64,000 nt of DNA, taken from assembly GCA_032622095.1 (NCBI GenBank), contig CP136068.1:129153989-129217988 (forward strand), read 5' to 3'. A model generated the notes under the pieces. It saw only the letters and a program-made list of their open reading frames with translations. It was not told where the DNA came from and did not search any database. Numbering within the stretch: position 1 is the stretch's first letter; every line of letters begins with the position of its first letter. Source of the stretch: Siphonodentalium dalli (Eukaryota; Mollusca; Scaphopoda; Gadilida; Siphonodentaliidae). A program made the position numbers and the translations under genes. This document shows positions 11,620-23,719 of the stretch, piece by piece.

Positions 11620-11843
11620 TTGGTGGATGTCTTGGTAGATAGATTGACACCCGGGTATATTTGTATATGGGAACAACAACAACAGCAACAACAACTAGGA
11701 GCATGTGCGCATAAAGAAGAACTATGTCATAGGGATTATGACTTTAAGTTCATCCACCCATTTACTATGATTGTCTCAGGACCAACTATGTCAGGAAAAT
11801 CATATTTCGTCAGGTTTGTCCTATTTTACAGTGTAATCTGGTG
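11620..11843 (+). pseudogene. Fragment with a Walker A (P-loop) ATPase motif
   Basis: A 74-residue open frame begins in repeat DNA, passes a CAA-repeat (seven Gln), then reads DYDFKFIHPFTMIVSGPT followed by MSGKSYFVRF. GPTMSGKS fits the P-loop consensus GxxxxGK[ST]. From memory, 'HPFT..VSGPT..GKT.FV' ATPase fragments recur in invertebrate genomes, often near mobile DNA, with unclear function. The match stops at 'gtcag|gtttgt' (about 11815), which could be a splice donor. No Walker B or later ATPase motif follows, so this is a lone exon or a remnant. I cannot say which element or gene it came from. Confidence 0.45.
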
Positions 11844-11967
11844 ATGGAAACAGATGTCTAAACAAACTAAATTTGAATACAAATAACAATGCTAAACACA
11901 ATGCTTTTAATTTCATTGATAAGATTGTACATAATTTGTAGATTATCAATGAGTTAAAAGTGATTTA

Positions 11968-13290
11968 ACCTAATAGTCTGGTCGAATAAAGGTTTCACCT
12001 AGAATAAATTTGGACTAAATTGGTTTGTATACCATTTTGAAGAGAAATATATCCTCTATAACATATCCAAAATCCGCTAAAATCCGCTTTGAGCAATTTT
12101 TTTAATTCAAGATGGCGTCCAAGATGGCTGCCATTTACGTTAAATCACTTCTACGCAATTATAGTGAGAAACTCTTGTCATATGTATACACTGGTATACA
12201 TTTCTGTGAAGCTAAGACATAACCCCACCGTTGTATTCCAAAATTGGAACTCCCCGTCATAAATGGGCGCAAAATGGCGACCGGAAGTGAATTTTTTTTA
12301 CGTTTTTCACTAATATCTTTAAGATAAGTTGCTACTGTTTGGAGCTGGTTGCCAATTTGGACTTTATTTTGTATTTAACATCTTAACTGACCATTGGAGC
12401 AAAGAATTATGCCATTCATGGGCTCCCCACCCCTTCCGATCGCTCAAAAATTCGATTTTACAGAACGCGGTATAACATATCACAAAATATCACCATTGGG
12501 ATTATAGTCATATTTCATCAAGAAAATTGAAGAACTGTGCAATGTAAGTAATGCTTTCTACTTTTTTTATGGATATTCCAACTCAATGTTACAAAAATCG
12601 TCACTTTAGATCAAAATGGCGGCCAAAATATGGAAATTTTTCAATATTGTCCCAGTGTGCCATGCAACTACTTATAAGTTGTTGTTGATGCACACATTTG
12701 ACTATTCTGTCTTATATACATTGAAAAACAGCATTTCTGATGCACCTTGGTTAATTTTTACCATTGAAACCACTAAACTCACCAGAACTATTCAATTTTT
12801 TCTGTCACAAACTTTGCATCAAAATCGGCAAAATATCACTGTTCAGGTTTAAAACATTTTTAAAAGTAAAATGGAAATTTCTTTGGTATCAGCGGTGTTT
12901 ATTGTTTCGATATGTGATAACTGTGTTACACTTAGGTGTTTTAGACAATATTGCTCAAGATGGCTTGCAAAATGGCAACCAAATTTGGTAAAATGTTGAT
13001 TTGTCACATATATTACGAACATTATTCACTGCTGTTCCGAAAAGGTAGCAGATTGTGACTCACTTGGTTATTAAAAATGCTACTTAGTCAACTAAATGTT
13101 ATATTCTGGTTGTCCCAGAACCTTAAGATGCATGAAAGTTTATTTAAGGGGCGCAGTATGGATTATGCCGAAAATTTCTTTTGGGGGATTCTGTCCATGT
13201 TTTTTTAACTGAAATGGGCAGAGCGTTGAAACGGAACTGCGAGGGGTCATATTATGTGGCTACTCTGGCCCATTGTAATCAACATTGATC
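11968..13290 (+). repeat. Dispersed 1.3-kb repeat core, copy A (forward)
   Basis: The copy starts near 'agtctggtcgaataaa' and ends near 'ctctggcccattgtaatc'. Landmarks are 'aagatggcgtccaagatgg' (12111), 'cccttccgatcgctc' (12431), 'gtgactcacttggtta' (13057) and 'gaaatgggcagag' (13211). The same order appears in copies B, C and D. Copy D (21215-22552) is the closest match and is inverted. The core has no ORF of note, so it is non-coding or a non-autonomous element. Confidence 0.8.
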
Positions 13291-13299
13291 AACTTAAGA

Positions 13300-14105
13300 C
13301 AGTGTGTGTGTCTGTTGAATGTATGGCTATATGTGAGGTGAGTATGTATACGGTGAGTTATTGTATTCATGAATGATATGAATAGTTATACAATGTGTGA
13401 CTATATGGTCATGTATGGGGTGTCCACGTTGAGTTGTATAGGTATATAATGAGTAGCTTATGGTCATGACCGTCTTGTGTGCGGTGAACATGTATGCATG
13501 GAGTTGTTGTCTGGCCATTGAAGTGGTGTATGTGTATAAGCGAAATTAGCTACATTGTCCATCTGTGTTTTGTATGTATATATGGAGTGACCGTGTGGTC
13601 ATGTGTGGGATGCTCAGGTGTACGTTGGGTGGCTGTATTGTAATGGGTGGTGTATATGTATACACGCGTTCGCTGTATGATAATGGATGGGGTGTATGGA
13701 TAAATGTGGAGTTGTTGTATGGTTATGGGCAATGCGTATATGTGTACATGGAATGACAGCAGGGTCAATGTTGTTGGAGTGTATATGCATACCTGGAGTA
13801 CAGTTTGAATGTCACTGACGGGCTTGTGCATATAGATAGTGCCAGCATGGTTATGGGTGGGATGTACATGTTTATCTGCGGTGGCTGTATTGTCATTGCT
13901 GTGTAACGGTATACAGTGAATAGATGAATGCTCATGGACGCGGTGTGTAAGAATACAACGAGTGGCTGAATTGTCATGGTTGAGCTGTAGTTTTGCAAGT
14001 GTGAAGTGTACGAATGGCCGTGTGTGTGGTATAGGCATATCTAGAAGGACTGTATGGTAATTGCTAAGGTATATATACACATGGAGTGACTATGGTCATA
14101 GGTTA
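13300..14105 (+). repeat. Imperfect TG-rich minisatellite, block 1
   Basis: Degenerate tandem units of roughly 45-50 bp repeat the theme 'gtatacatggagtgactg', 'tatggtcatgggtg' and 'ggtgtatatg'. Open frames inside are artefacts of the low complexity. The block directly follows repeat core A and has the same polarity as every other block of this minisatellite in the window. Confidence 0.75.
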
Positions 14106-14164
14106 ACCAAAGACAGACGACCAACCAATACAGGTCAGTATAGGCTAACAAATATATGTAAGTG

Positions 14165-14330
14165 GGTATATGACAAGGTGCCACATTTGTCCGCGTCAAC
14201 GAAAATCACACCTAGCCCTCCGGAATAACAATAACAAGTCAGAATTGAGCACTGGCTGACGGGCCATAAGGCCTTTCCGTTTGTCAGTATAAGTATAGTG
14301 AAATAAATAATGGCTTGCATCCTATCCTAT
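14165..14330 (+). mobile_element. 3' end of a different LINE, 5'-truncated
   Basis: The segment has a GC-rich stem-forming part ('ctgacgggccataaggcc', about 14254), an AT-rich spacer with 'gaaataaataatgg', and a tail 'atcctatcctattcc'. This mirrors the 3' end of the LINE at 10351-10512 in layout but not in sequence. It is probably a severely 5'-truncated insertion. Confidence 0.45.
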
Positions 14331-14745
14331 TCCCCACACAATTATAGTGGTACATAAATGTATGGATGTCAAAAGAAAGGGGAGGATGTCTGTTAAGCAT
14401 AGTACAGAAGATTCGAGGCTACATATATGATGACCAAGGTCCCAATTTCTCGCAGACAAAGTGATCCCCGTTCTAATGACATGAATGTTGAGTTGGAAGC
14501 TGGGTCCTGGAGCAGTTTAATGGAATTTTGAAAATAGGTTTAGAACGTACCCCACAAAAACAAGATTTTATTTTATGCCAAATGTAGAGTTTAGACATTT
14601 TTGGTAATTACTCCCAATGAGTTTAAAAAATGCCAAAATGTTTGGATAAGATCAACATCAGTTTCAGATCGCTGAATATGTGCCATACTAAGAAAATGTC
14701 ACATTCCGTTTCAACTCATTACCTGCAAGACGCGAGCCCTTGTAT
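14331..14745. other. No gene recognised
   Basis: This AT-rich spacer between the LINE tail and the next minisatellite block has no coding-like frame and no repeat that I can define. Confidence 0.4.
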
Positions 14746-14876
14746 ATCTTGCATGGTTATATTGCCATGATGTGGCCAATATGTATATATGGAGTGCCAA
14801 AATGAATGATGGATGAATTGGTATACAGGGAGTGACTGTATGATCACGGGCGTGGTTTATAGTGGGGGGGGGGGGG
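14746..14876 (+). repeat. TG-rich minisatellite, short block 2, ending in a G-run
   Basis: A few degenerate units ('atatatggagtgccaaaatg', 'tacagggagtgactgtatg') end in 'atagt' and then a run of about 12-13 G at 14862-14875. The G-run marks the left edge of repeat core B. It has a counterpart in the 37-base C-run at the edge of the inverted core C. Confidence 0.65.
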
Positions 14877-16165
14877 TAGTTGCAAAATCGTTCACTTTGT
14901 GATAGAAGCGCCAAACTTTCAGAGTTTGTTTAGTAGTTGGTTAGTATCACTAAACTGGCTGGTTCCAGATTTTGGAGTTAATCTTGACCTTCAATTTGAC
15001 CTTGACCTTTTTGAAAATCTCAGTTTTTGGGTTGGGTGGTCTATGCCAGCCTTTTCTTGTGAAAATCGCATCTTCTCACAGTTTCTCAATGCAATTATAG
15101 TTGGAAGGTGACCACGGTTCATTTGGGCCAAAACATATCTAAATTTCCATAAGATGGCCACCATTATGTCCGCCGGAAGTTGAAAATATGACATGCTGTT
15201 TGGAACTAGTTGAGTAATGCAAATTTATTTTGTGTTTTGTATATTAACTGATCATGAGAGCATTTAAATATGGAATTATTGGGGTCCTAGCCCTTCCGAT
15301 CGCTCAAAAATTCGATTTTACAGAATGCGGTATAAAATTTTACAAAAAAATAACGATTTGGGATTCTAGTCATATTTCAACAAGAAATGAACAGAACTTT
15401 GTAATGTAAGTGAGGCATATCATTACCTATGAATATTCCAAATCACTGGAACAAAAATTCTTACTTTGGCTCAAAATGGCTGCCAATATGGCCGCCAAAA
15501 TATGGAAAATGGTAAATATTACACCAGCGTGTCCTGCAATCGCTTACAATTTGTGGTTGATGTATAAAATTGGATATTCTGCATTCAATACATTGAATAC
15601 TAACATGTCTGATGCACAATGGTTAATTGTTACTATTGTCACCACTGACATCGTCAAAAATATTGGACTTTTCTCTCAAAAACTTGACATAAATATTGGC
15701 AAAAATTCACCTTTCAGGTTTGGACCATTTTTTCCAGGTAAAATGTAACTATCTTTGGATTGAGAGGTGTTTATTGTTTTGGTCTTTCTTAAATGTGTCT
15801 CACTACGGTGTTTATAGACCAAATTGCACAAGATGGCTTCCAAAATGGCAACCAAATATGTAAAATTTAAATTTTTTACATATATCCCGAACATTCTCTG
15901 CATTATCCGAAAAGGTAGCAAAATGTGACTCACTTGGTTATTATACGTGTTAGTTAATTAACTGACAACTACATATCCTATTATGGTTGTCCCAGTTCCG
16001 TATATGGCAAGACAAATTCATTTTAAAGTATGTAATTTAGCCGAGAACCTCTTTTGTGATTTTGGCCATATTTATTGAAAGGAAATGGGCAGAATTTGCG
16101 ACAGAACTGAGATGGACCATTGTATTTGGCTATTCTGGTCCATTATGCTAAAACAAATGTCAACT
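14876..16165 (+). repeat. Dispersed repeat core, copy B (forward)
   Basis: It has the same landmarks and order as copy A: 'cccttccgatcgctc' (15291), 'ggctgccaatatggcc' (15478), 'gtgactcacttggtta' (15926) and 'gaaatgggcagaatt' (16082). Its first 35 bases after the G-run ('cgttcac', 'tgatagaagc') match copy C in reverse complement. The 112-residue open frame at 15410-15748 is not conserved as a protein among the copies. Confidence 0.8.
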
Positions 16166-17360
16166 GGATACAGTGTGGATGCCAAGATCGTAGCCAGGGA
16201 GTTACTCTATGATCATACGTGATGTGAATAGGTATACATGGAGTTATTGTATGTCATGACTTATGTGAATAGGTATACAATGAGTGACTATATGGTTATG
16301 AATGGGTTGTCCATTGTAAGATGCATCTAGGTATACATGGAGAGGGCATGGTCAGGTGTAAGGTGAATCGGTATGCGTTGAGTGACTGTATGATGTATGA
16401 TTGTGTATATCCAGTGCGGGTGCATTAGGTGTGCCTGAATGGGCATTGGTGTGGTGTATGGATACAGCTACATGATCATCTATGTGTTCATTATGTATAT
16501 ATGGAGTGACTGTAATGTCATGGGTGGGGTGTACATGTGTTGTCTGTATGATCATGACTGTATGGTCATAAATATAATGGACATCTATACATGGGGCGAC
16601 TAAATGGTCATGTGTCAGACGTGACTATACCTGGTGTTCCTGTTTGGTGAATCGCGGCGGAATGGTCATGTGTAGGTTATACCAGTATACACATGTGTTG
16701 CTTTATTGTCGTGGGCGAGGGATATGTGTGTATATAGCGAGTGGCTATGTGGCCATGGCTGGGTGTCCTAGTATATCTTGAGTGACCATGCGGCTATGGT
16801 GTGACAAATATGCATACAGGGAATGACATGGCCAATGTGAATATGTATACAAGGATTGTTCATGATCGTGTATGAATGTTTTGTTATTGTTTGTCACGAA
16901 TGATATGAATATGTATACAGGGAGTGACTATATGGTTATGTGTGGGTTGTCCATGGTGAGATGTATATGTATACAGGGAGAGGTCATGGTCATGTGTGAG
17001 GTGAATCGGTATGAATGGAGTGACTGTATGATGTATGGTTTTGTATATCTAGTACGGGTGCACCCGTATGGGCATTGATGTGGTGTATGTATATAGCTAC
17101 ATGCTCATCTGTGTGTTGATTATATATATATGGAGTGACTGTAAAGTCATGGGTGGGATATACATGTGTTGTCTGTATGATCATGGATGGGATGTGTGGA
17201 TAAATAAGGAGTTATTTTATGGTTACGGGTAATGTGTATAGGTATACATGGAATGACAGTACGGTCACGATTGATGTGTATATGCATACCTGGAGTAAGC
17301 TGGGTGGACATTATCCAGCGTGTGGGTATATAAGGAGTGTCCTTGTGGTATATAATTATA
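16166..17360 (+). repeat. TG-rich minisatellite, block 3
   Basis: Degenerate units such as 'gtatacatggagttattg' and 'gggagtgactatatggtt' are present. Two internal segments are near duplicates: about 16260-16560 and about 16900-17190 share 'ttgtccat', 'ggtcatgtgt', 'ggtgaatcggtat' and 'tatatatggagtgactgta' in order. That shows a later duplication of some 640 bp within the block. Confidence 0.75.
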
Positions 17361-17384
17361 TATCTCGTGGATGTCACTGCATGA

Positions 17385-17725
17385 AAACTGGAATTTATTC
17401 ATTGCATAAATTCCGGATAAATGTGCATAAATCTGGATAAATCAGAATTTATTCACTGAATAAAGGTGCATAAATCCGGAAATTTATGCACATTTAGTCA
17501 CAATTTATTCATGAATAAAGGCCGACATTTATACAGTGAATAAACCCGCATTTATTCAGCAGGATAAACTCGCATTTATTCGCACGTTTATACATTCATT
17601 TATTGTCTACCTTTTATGCATAAATACAAATTTATTCACTGAATAAAGTTGCATAAATGTATGTATTTACATTTATTCTGGCTATAAACTCTAGTCTATC
17701 CACATTTATACCCGGTATAAATTTG
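17385..17725. repeat. Cluster of small palindromic TTTATTC/GAATAAA motifs
   Basis: The region is packed with 'tttattcactgaataaa' (a 17-base near-palindrome, for example at 17449 and 17631), 'gcataaatccgg' and 'tttatgca' in both orientations. It is not a clean tandem array. It could be a MITE-like element or a self-complementary repeat. Confidence 0.6.
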
Positions 17726-18914
17726 GATTTGAACATATATATCCATATATATATTTGTGAAATATACTTTAGGGTGACATTTGGCTTGTAACCAGCATAT
17801 ATGGCGACACTGATGTGTATATCTAACTATACATATACATATGTGTCGCACCGATTCTGGTATATCCATGTGTAGTAATTTGCCATCAAAATGCTGCCCT
17901 ATTGTTGGTTATACCAGTCACAAATATAACAACTTGAACGTAGCACTTTGTATCATCACCCCCGTGTACGTGGTATCGCCAAAACCGAGGGTATCGCCAA
18001 AACCGAGAATATGGGAAAGTCATTTTCACGTATATGATATGGGGATATGTCTGTTTCTCACCGTAATACAGACACCGAGCATCGTATGTGTATGTCCACA
18101 CGAAGCATGAGTATTTATCCACTAGTTGTCAATCAGTTTTCCCAGATCAGACCATTAATTTTTTTTGGCGATTTTTTTCAATGGTGTTTTTGCTTTTGCT
18201 CACTCAAATTTTCGAGAACAACCATTCACTAGTATAGTTCCTGGACTTCCACGCTTCCAAAACAAATGCCGGTATATAGTTGAATCTGTCAATGAAGCAT
18301 AGGATTTGACAGAATTTAATAAATCCTTGTCGTTCTCAATATCCGCGCGATATGAAGGGACCACTGTCGGTCCAGAAAGATGCGAACGGCACAGATGAAG
18401 ATGCGCCAAACGCCGAGTTTCTGTGCAGTAAATATGCGTATTACTTAAGGAGTTCTGATGAGTTTTCGAGTGTTTTTATGTGTATCTGAGACTGATCAAT
18501 TGGACTGCGAATGTCAACTGAAATATGAATCCATAACATATTCGAAATAATGTGTGCATATTATATTATGAATGTAATTTCAATTGAAATTAATTGAACA
18601 TCCATCTCAGCATTCAGATTTGCGATCTCAATAACGTGAATGAATGATAACGCGATGCCTTGATCACACGCACGTGAATGCTGCCGTTCGCATGCATGCA
18701 GCTAATCGGATATTCGTTTACTATTAACATGCTTGGAGTTTGTATAATAGACCACACATGTCGGACGACACGCTACGGCGTATCAACGATTTGTTATAAT
18801 CATGTTTATTTTACAGACTTTATGACTTGTTGCCACTCGAGTAGACCGTTACGCGACATCTTGGCTTCCACCCTGTATCCACTTGATAAATGTTCACCAT
18901 AACGGGCCAGAATA
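17726..18914. other. Spacer at the symmetry centre of the four repeat cores, no gene recognised
   Basis: This sequence is mostly unique and lies between forward copies A and B and inverted copies C and D. Short open frames on both strands (for example 17841-18110 plus and 18200-18409 minus) have no recognisable motif. A small duplication, 'gtatcgccaaaaccgag', occurs twice in tandem at about 17972-18007. Confidence 0.45.
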
Positions 18915-20029
18915 CCCACATCTCATGGTTCGTCTCAGTTCAGTCTCAAAGTTCTGCCCATTTCCTTTCAATAATATGGCCAGAATCACAAAAGAGGTTT
19001 CTCCGCAAAATTCCATGCTGCAACTTTAAAATGATTTTGTCATGCCCCATACGGAACTAGGACAAACATAATAGAACGTAGTTGTCAGTTAATTAACTAA
19101 CACGTATAATAACCAAGTGAGTCACAATTTGCTACCATTTTCGAAAAAAGCAGAGAATAATGTTTGGGATATGTCTAAATAATTAACGTTTTACAAATTT
19201 GGTTGCCATTTTGGAAGCCATCTTGATTAATTTAGTCCATAAACACCGTAGTGTGACATATTTAAGATAGGTAAAAACAATATACAACTTTGATACCAAA
19301 TGTAGTTGCATTTTACTTGAAAAAGATGGTCGAACCCTGAAAAGTGAATTTTTGCCGATATTTATGTCAAGTTTGTGAGAGAAAAATCCAATAAAAAATC
19401 CAATATATCTGGTGATGTCAGTGGTGACAATAGTAAAAATGACACATTGTGCATCAGACATGTCAGTATTCAATGTATAGAATGCAGATTAGCCAATTGT
19501 ATACATCAACCACAACTTGTAAGCAATTGCAGGACACCCTGGGTCAATATTTACCATTTTCCATATTTGGCGGCCATTTGGCAGCCATTTTGAGCCAAGG
19601 TAAGATTTTTGGTTCCAGAGAGTTGGAATATTCATAGGTAATGATATGCCTCACTTACATTACAATGTTCTTTTTATTTCGTGTTGAAATAGAATCCCAA
19701 TTGTGATTTTTTGTAAAATTTTGTACTGCATTTTGTAAAATCGATTTTTTGAGAAATCTGAAGGGGCTAGGATCCCATAATTGCATAATGAATTGGTCCA
19801 ATGACCAGTTAATACACAAAACTCAAAATAAGTCATATTACTCACTAGTTCCAAACAGCATGAATTGATCTAGAAGATATTTGTGAAAAAATGTCATATT
19901 TTCAACTTCCGGCGGCCATTTTGGCGGCCATCTTGGATGGTGAGTTCATCTAGAATATGTTAAACTACATCTGTGCCAATATTGGTGCTTCTATCAAAAA
20001 TTGAACGATTTTTATGTTTTCCTGTAATT

Positions 20030-20030
<1 letters not shown>
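18915..20030 (-). repeat. Dispersed repeat core, copy C (inverted)
   Basis: Read on the minus strand this follows copy B from its G-run edge to the 'gaaatgggcagaac' end. Plus-strand landmarks are 'ctgcccatttcctttc' (18954), 'taaccaagtgagtcac' (19109) and 'ccggcggccattttgg' (19909). It ends at the 37-base C-run, the complement of the G-run next to copy B. Confidence 0.8.

Positions 20031-20067
<37 letters not shown>
20031..20067. repeat. 37-base poly(C) tract
   Basis: An uninterrupted run of 37 C separates inverted core C from the minisatellite. On the minus strand it is a G-run in the same position as the G-run bordering core B. The length may be unreliable because of sequencing or assembly slippage. 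Confidence 0.9.
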
Positions 20068-20071
20068 ACTA

Positions 20072-20790
20072 TTATGGGTATACAGCGAGAGGCTGAATTG
20101 TCATGGTGAGGTCTATATGCACGTTTGGAGTATATGAATGGCCGTGTGCGCGGTGCGGGACATTGGTATATCTAGAAGGACTGTAACGCCATTGGTGAGG
20201 TTTATATGTATACTATATATACATGTAATGACTCTGTGGTTGTGGGTTGGTGTATATGTATCTTTTGAGTGGATATATGGCCATGGGTGTCGCAAATATA
20301 CATGCAGGGAGTGACTTTATGACCCCTGGTGAGGCAAATATGTATACAAGAAGTATGTATGCTCACGAATGTGGCGATAATATATACCGGGAGTGACTAT
20401 GTTTTCATCGTTTGGATGTATATCTTGAGTGCCTATGTGGCCATGCATGTGGCAAATATATACATATACACGGAGTGACTGTATTACCAATGGTGAGACG
20501 AATATGTGTCCATGATGTTACTGTATGTTCATGAATGTAGTGACTATATGGTCATGGCTATATGGTCATGGGTGAGTGTAGGGGTATACCTAGTGTGCCT
20601 GCATGTTTACTCACGGCTATATGACCATGTGTTGGGTGTATGGGCATAGCCATGTGTGGCTGTGTAGTAGTAGGTGAGGTGTATGAGTATAAAGCGAGTG
20701 ACATATGTTCATTTATGTGGTGTTCATGTATATGTGGAGTGACTGCATGGTCATGTGTAAGTTGCACTGGTGTACCTATGGGTGACTATC
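20072..20790 (+). repeat. TG-rich minisatellite, block 4
   Basis: This is the same degenerate unit as blocks 1-3 ('gggagtgactttatgac', 'gtatatgtggagtgactg'), and it has the same plus-strand polarity although its neighbouring repeat cores C and D are inverted. The frames through it are artefacts. Confidence 0.75.
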
Positions 20791-21214
20791 GATTTCCTAT
20801 CGCTATAACTCAAGTATATGTTAACCAATAGCGCCAATCTGTTATTTCATAGCCGTAAATGATACTAGGCAAATGCTGCCAATGTTCTAGTTCATAAATA
20901 TAAAGCTCTATATATATCGGTTGCCTTTAATGCAAGACATTATATCAATGCATACTACGTGTATTATTATCATATGTGCCGGGGCACGGTTTATGTCAAG
21001 TACGTTATGTTTAACTTGTTCCTGTTTGAATTTGATTATAGAAAGACGTGTTTCAAACTTTATTCGATCTACACTTTCTGTGAGAACAATTACCCATAAT
21101 CGATCCATACTGGTGTAGAGATCATATCATAGTGTCTCTTAATTGTGTTTAGTATGCAATACGAATGAAACGGTTTTCATGACAATAGTATATAAGTTAA
21201 TACATTTTGATGCT
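20791..21214. other. No gene recognised
   Basis: This spacer sits between minisatellite block 4 and repeat core D. Two overlapping open frames of 65-66 residues on opposite strands (20908-21118) show no motif and are probably chance. Confidence 0.4.
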
Positions 21215-22552
21215 AATGGGCCAGAGTAGCCACATAATATGATCCCTCTTAGTTCCGTTTCAACGTTCTGCCCATTTCCGTTCAAAGACAGACAGAATCC
21301 CAAAAGAAGATTTCCGGCAAAAATTCATACTGCATTCCTTTAACTGATTTGTCATGCCTCATAATGTACTTGGACAACCAGAATATAACATTTAATTATC
21401 AGTTGATTAAGTAGCATATGTAATAACAAAGTGAGTCACAATTTGCAACCTTTTCGGAGCAGCTTGTAATAATGTTCGGAATAAATATGACAAATCAACT
21501 TTTTACCATATTTGGTTGCCATTTTGCAAGCCATCTTGAGTAATTTTGTCTAAAACACCTGAGTGTCACACATTTAAGATAGATCAAAAATACAAATCAC
21601 ATTTGATGCCAAAGATAGTTCCATTTTACTTGAAAAAATTGAGCAAACCTGAAAAGTATTTTGTTTCCCGATTTGATGCCAAGTTTGTGATAGCAAAAAT
21701 CTCATAATTCTGGTAATTTCAGTGGTTAAATTAGTAAAAATTAATCAAGGTCCATCATGAATGTTAGTATTCAATGTATATAAGACAGAATAGTCAATTT
21801 TATTCATCAACCACAACTTATAAGCGGTTGCACGGCACGCTGATGCAATATTTACCATTTTTATTTTGGCCGCCAGTTTGGCAGCCATTGTGAGCCAAAG
21901 TGACAATTTTGATACCATTGAGTCGGAATATTCATAAGAAATAGAATGCATCACTTACATTACACAGTCCTGCCAATATTTGATGAAATATGACTAGAAT
22001 CCCAAATTGTGATTTTTTTGTGAAATGTTATACAGCGTTCTGTAAACTATATTTTTTGAATGATCTGAAGGGGTGGGGATCCCACTTATGGCATATTTTA
22101 TTTCCCCGATGGCCTATTAACATGCTAAATATAAAATAAAGTCACAATTCTCAACCAGGTCCAAACAGCAGAAACTTATCTTAAAGATATCAGTAAAAAA
22201 ACGTAACATTTTCCACTTCCGGTCGCCATTTTGGCTGCCATCCTAGGCGGTGAGTTCCAATGTTGACATAAAAAGGTGTCGTTATGTCTTAGCTTCACAA
22301 AAAATGTATATTTATGTATGCATATGACACGATATTATCACTATACTTGCATCAAATTGCAACAAACTGACTTAACAGAAAATGGCAGCCATATTGGACG
22401 CCATCTTCAATTACAAAAAATGCTCGAAGCGGATTTGAGCGGATTTTGGATATGTTATAGAGGAGATCTTCCTCTTCAAAATGATATATAAACAATTTAG
22501 TCCGAATTTATTCTAGGTTGACCCTAAAATTTTAGTTTATCGACCAGACTAT
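21215..22552 (-). repeat. Dispersed repeat core, copy D (inverted)
   Basis: This is the reverse complement of copy A over its whole length, starting at 'gggccagagtagccac' (21219) and ending at 'tttatcgaccagact' (about 22537). It shares with A the outer 120 bases ('gagcggattttggatatg', 'tagaggagat') that B and C lack. A and D form the outer inverted pair, and B and C the inner pair. Confidence 0.8.
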
Positions 22553-22961
22553 AAGAACGTTATCTATGTAAATACAAGCTAAGGAAACACATAACCACAC
22601 CAACTTGCTTATCTCTTATAATTGTTTAATCATAATAGGACATATCTCTTATATTTGTTTAACCATAATGGGGACAACATCAGTTCGTACTAGTATATTT
22701 AATCATAAGTGGAAAAGTGGAATACGGTTTGTCCTATTTTACATACTACTTCGTTGAAGTCCAGAATTAAACACCGAAATTGGGCATCATCGTTCCTCTG
22801 CTAAATGTTGGCTCTCTGATAAATCACACCTCTTTGTTTATGGAGCAGTTCCTATCTATCTAGAACACCGATCCCCTTTTCGTAGCTTAAAATATTACTT
22901 TATTTGGACTCTGTTTGAGAATGCGTCCTACCGCTGCCCTGTCATAACGGTACATGTGTAC
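22553..22961. other. No gene recognised
   Basis: This AT-rich spacer contains a short direct duplication: 'acatatctcttat' with 'tgtttaaccataat' occurs near 22641, and the similar 'tctcttataattgtttaatc' near 22613. I see no coding frame. Confidence 0.4.
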
Positions 22962-22993
22962 AAAACTAATATTATTGTTCATGTGTCTTTTAG

Positions 22994-23047
22994 GTCCTGA
23001 TCGCTCGGGGATGAGTGGCAGGCCACGGAAGAAGACCGAAATGGATG
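22994..23047 (+). other. Exon-like 54-bp segment, copy 1
   Basis: A pyrimidine-rich 'gtcttttag' precedes the segment and 'gtaatg' follows it, so both splice signals are plausible. Only one frame is open: two leading bases, 17 codons reading PDRSGMSGRPRKKTEMD, and one trailing base. GRPRKK resembles an AT-hook core. Copies 2 and 3 lie in the next two tandem units. No gene can be assigned. Confidence 0.4.
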
Positions 23048-23719
23048 GTAATGATATTGAGTAAAGCTAAGATGGTTAAAAATAAATATTTGGTCAAACT
23101 TATTTGAACATTTTGAAATCCAAAACTTATGTAGTTTTATTGATTCCTCACATTTTTAGCTCAATTTTACTTTGTAAAGTTTGAGTTATTGCCATGGGTT
23201 GGTAACTGTCGTCCATGTTTGTGTCCATCAACATTTTTAGTTAGCACTGGCAACATGTTGTACCTTTGGTCAGATCATTATTAAATTTGTCATGGCTGTA
23301 GACATTGACATGCAGATGGGAACGAGTCATTTTGGGGTCTTTCGGGAAAAAATACATGCCGCCGGCAGCCATCTTAGATTTCAAAATTCAAACCATTAGC
23401 ACGGGTAACAGGCCATACTGTTGGTCTGATCGTCATTAAATTTGTCGGGGATGTTAATATTAACATGTAGATGGGAACAAGTCATTTTTGGGATATTCGG
23501 CCATAAAACATAGATCCCAGCAGCCATCTTGGATTTTACTCTTTGCATGACTAAATCCTTTGGCACGGGCTACAGGTCGTAGCTTTAGTCCATTTGTTAT
23601 AACATTTGTCATGGCTGTTGACATTGACACATATATGGGAATGAATCATTCTGGGGTCATTCGGCACAAAAATCATGGCCGACAGTGGCCATCTTGGATT
23701 TAAAAATTCAATCCATTAA

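Noticed and set aside
10712-11694. Six overlapping ORFs of 73-142 residues rich in CFPTQVYLG-type repeats
   Set aside because: All three plus frames and several minus frames are open because the 28-bp unit lacks stops. The palindromic minisatellite explains them.
15410-15748. 112-residue ORF in repeat core B
   Set aside because: Partial matching frames in cores A, C and D are broken at different points, so no protein is conserved.
13300-17360. Histidine-, Thr- and Tyr-rich minus-strand ORFs (for example 13550-14080)
   Set aside because: They are translations of the degenerate TG-rich minisatellite and are not gene-like.
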